The notes beneath the pieces were generated by a model. That model was not told the DNA's origin. It did not search any database and saw only the letters and a program-made list of their open reading frames with translations. From Ignavibacteriota bacterium (GTDB lineage Bacteria > Bacteroidota > Ignavibacteria > UBA10030 > UBA6906), in contig JACQVJ010000020.1 of the NCBI GenBank assembly GCA_016209805.1, positions 1 through 5,536 of the forward strand: a stretch of DNA of 5,536 nt, given 5' to 3'. The translations under genes and the position numbers were made by a program. Position 1 is the stretch's first letter. Each line of letters starts with the position of its first letter. Shown here one piece after another: positions 4,603 through 5,536 of the stretch.

Positions 4603-5536
4603 TCAGAACATAAACCCGAAACCAATGTAAAACCGTGTCGCTTCAGAGGAAGCACCAACGGTGAAGTTCAATGTTGCCATCCGGTCCAGGAGCGTTGCCC
4701 ACAAACCACCACCATAGGAGGTATGCCAACGCTTTGAGTTTTCCCCCGAGAGGAAAACGCGCCCCGACTCTCCGAACGCAACCAACCCGAAACCCAGTGG
4801 CACACCAACTTTAAGCTTTGTCAGGAACGATCGGAACTCAATAGTTCCCGAGATGGAAGCATCGCCTGCAAATCGCTCACGAGGAAATCCACGGAGACCT
4901 GCGCTCCCGCCGAGATAAGCCGCCTCATACAGAGGAAAAGAACCCCAGACCTTCTCTCCTGCACCTCTAACCGCGAGTGAAGAGCGGAGGCCCGCTATCC
5001 AAAATGGAACGTATTTCCTCAAGTCCACATCAAATTTAGTAAAGGTTTTCTTGTTGTCAAGAAGGGCGGGATGAACCGCTGCGGTCAACAACCCATAGAA
5101 TCCGTTGAACGGGGCCAGGATGTTATCCCGCGTATCAGCGTTCACCTCCAGAAGGACCCCCGCGTAATCAAAGCTCGAAGTTCCTGGAAAAGTGTTTAGC
5201 GAGAAGTACGAATTCGGTTCGGCCGTGAGGTCGACCTTCTTCCAGAATCCACCGACAGAGGCTGTCACATTTTCATATACTAAGTTTTGAGCCCTTGCCT
5301 GTATTGTTGAGACGGTGTGATTAACGCGATAGTATTTTCCCCTGTCAAGCGCTGCATCACGCACTGACTCGTTCCCGAAACCGTAGAACCTGCTGTGAAT
5401 AAACTGCGATACCGATGCATCAACAAGAACACTGATTCCGCGGATGAGCGTACGGAAGTCCCCTGTGAAAGCAAGCCCGGCCCTCGCTTGTGTAGTAGCA
5501 AACGCGCCGCGGAATGACATTCTGTACACGTAGGGG
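4603..5536 (-). CDS. BamA/TamA-like outer-membrane protein, C-terminal barrel (5' truncated by window)
   Basis: At least 310 residues remain. The frame is open to the right edge, so the N-terminus lies outside the window. Residue numbers here count from a GTG codon at 5529. The fragment consists of amphipathic beta-strands separated by polar loops. It has FYGFGNES (48-55) in an early loop, Y-L-G-G-S-x-G-L-R-G-F-P-x-x-R-F-A-G-D (205-223), and a final strand FYIGFGFMF ending in Phe. The L-R-G-F loop preceded by G-G-S and followed by R-F-x-G is the hallmark of the surface antigen D15/Omp85 barrel (the BamA loop-6 'VRGF/Y' motif), and F-x-G-x-G-N-E is common in TamA-like members of FCB bacteria. 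It probably inserts or exports outer-membrane proteins, or is an accessory Omp85 protein. Whether it carries POTRA domains or a fused enzymatic domain cannot be seen. It is unlikely to be the essential BamA itself, but that is inference. The neighbouring barrel gene could be a substrate or simply share expression. Confidence 0.8.
   Translation of the reverse strand, partial: PYVYRMSFRGAFATTQARAGLAFTGDFRTLIRGISVLVDASVSQFIHSRFYGFGNESVRDAALDRGKYYRVNHTVSTIQARAQNLVYENVTASVGGFWKKVDLTAEPNSYFSLNTFPGTSSFDYAGVLLEVNADTRDNILAPFNGFYGLLTAAVHPALLDNKKTFTKFDVDLRKYVPFWIAGLRSSLAVRGAGEKVWGSFPLYEAAYLGGSAGLRGFPRERFAGDASISGTIEFRSFLTKLKVGVPLGFGLVAFGESGRVFLSGENSKRWHTSYGGGLWATLLDRMATLNFTVGASSEATRFYIGFGFMF

Noticed and set aside
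1..5536. A defence, mobile or otherwise new multi-gene system
   Set aside because: No transposase, integrase, nuclease-helicase pair, toxin-antitoxin pair, CRISPR array or biosynthetic cluster is visible; apart from two unrecognised or uncharacterised proteins and the repeats, the genes look like ordinary chromosomal genes.

Overview
The window looks like chromosomal DNA of a Gram-negative bacterium of the Bacteroidota/Chlorobiota/Ignavibacteriota (FCB) group. This rests on three things: a DUF2851-family protein, which I know mainly from that group; a lipoprotein whose mature end reads C-K-D-E, like the Bacteroidota surface-export signal; and two outer-membrane beta-barrel genes, which imply an outer membrane. 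Base composition is close to half G+C by eye and codon use looks even. The assignment comes from recalled family knowledge, not from a search.

Left half, plus strand. The first 88 bases are probably the 3' end of a gene that begins outside the window. It is followed by a 179-residue cytochrome P460-like lipoprotein with one CxxCH heme c site (147-686). After a 106-base gap containing a 17-bp palindrome comes a complete orotidine 5'-phosphate decarboxylase gene, pyrF (793-1629). Its stop overlaps the start of a 497-residue DUF2851 protein (1626-3119) by four bases, so these two are very likely one translationally coupled unit.

Right half, minus strand. Reading leftwards from the right edge: the C-terminal barrel of a BamA/TamA-like (surface antigen D15) outer-membrane protein, whose 5' end lies outside the window (4603-5536); 48 bases later a small secreted outer-membrane beta-barrel protein (3937-4554), probably on the same transcript; then a 211-base gap; then a four-helix inner-membrane protein of unrecognised family (3132-3725). 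The last gene converges on the DUF2851 gene with only 12 bases between the stop codons.

The most structured non-coding DNA is that 211-base gap. It holds two related elements of about 52 and 57 bp in opposite orientation around a 27-base centre, the second carrying its own GC-rich hairpin. Their termini resemble a dispersed intergenic repeat seen in many bacterial genomes. I see no CRISPR array, tRNA, rRNA, transposase or defence system. The genes look like ordinary housekeeping and envelope genes, and the items worth a second look are the repeat pair, the DUF2851 protein with possible nuclease-like residues, the P460-like lipoprotein and a few palindromes.
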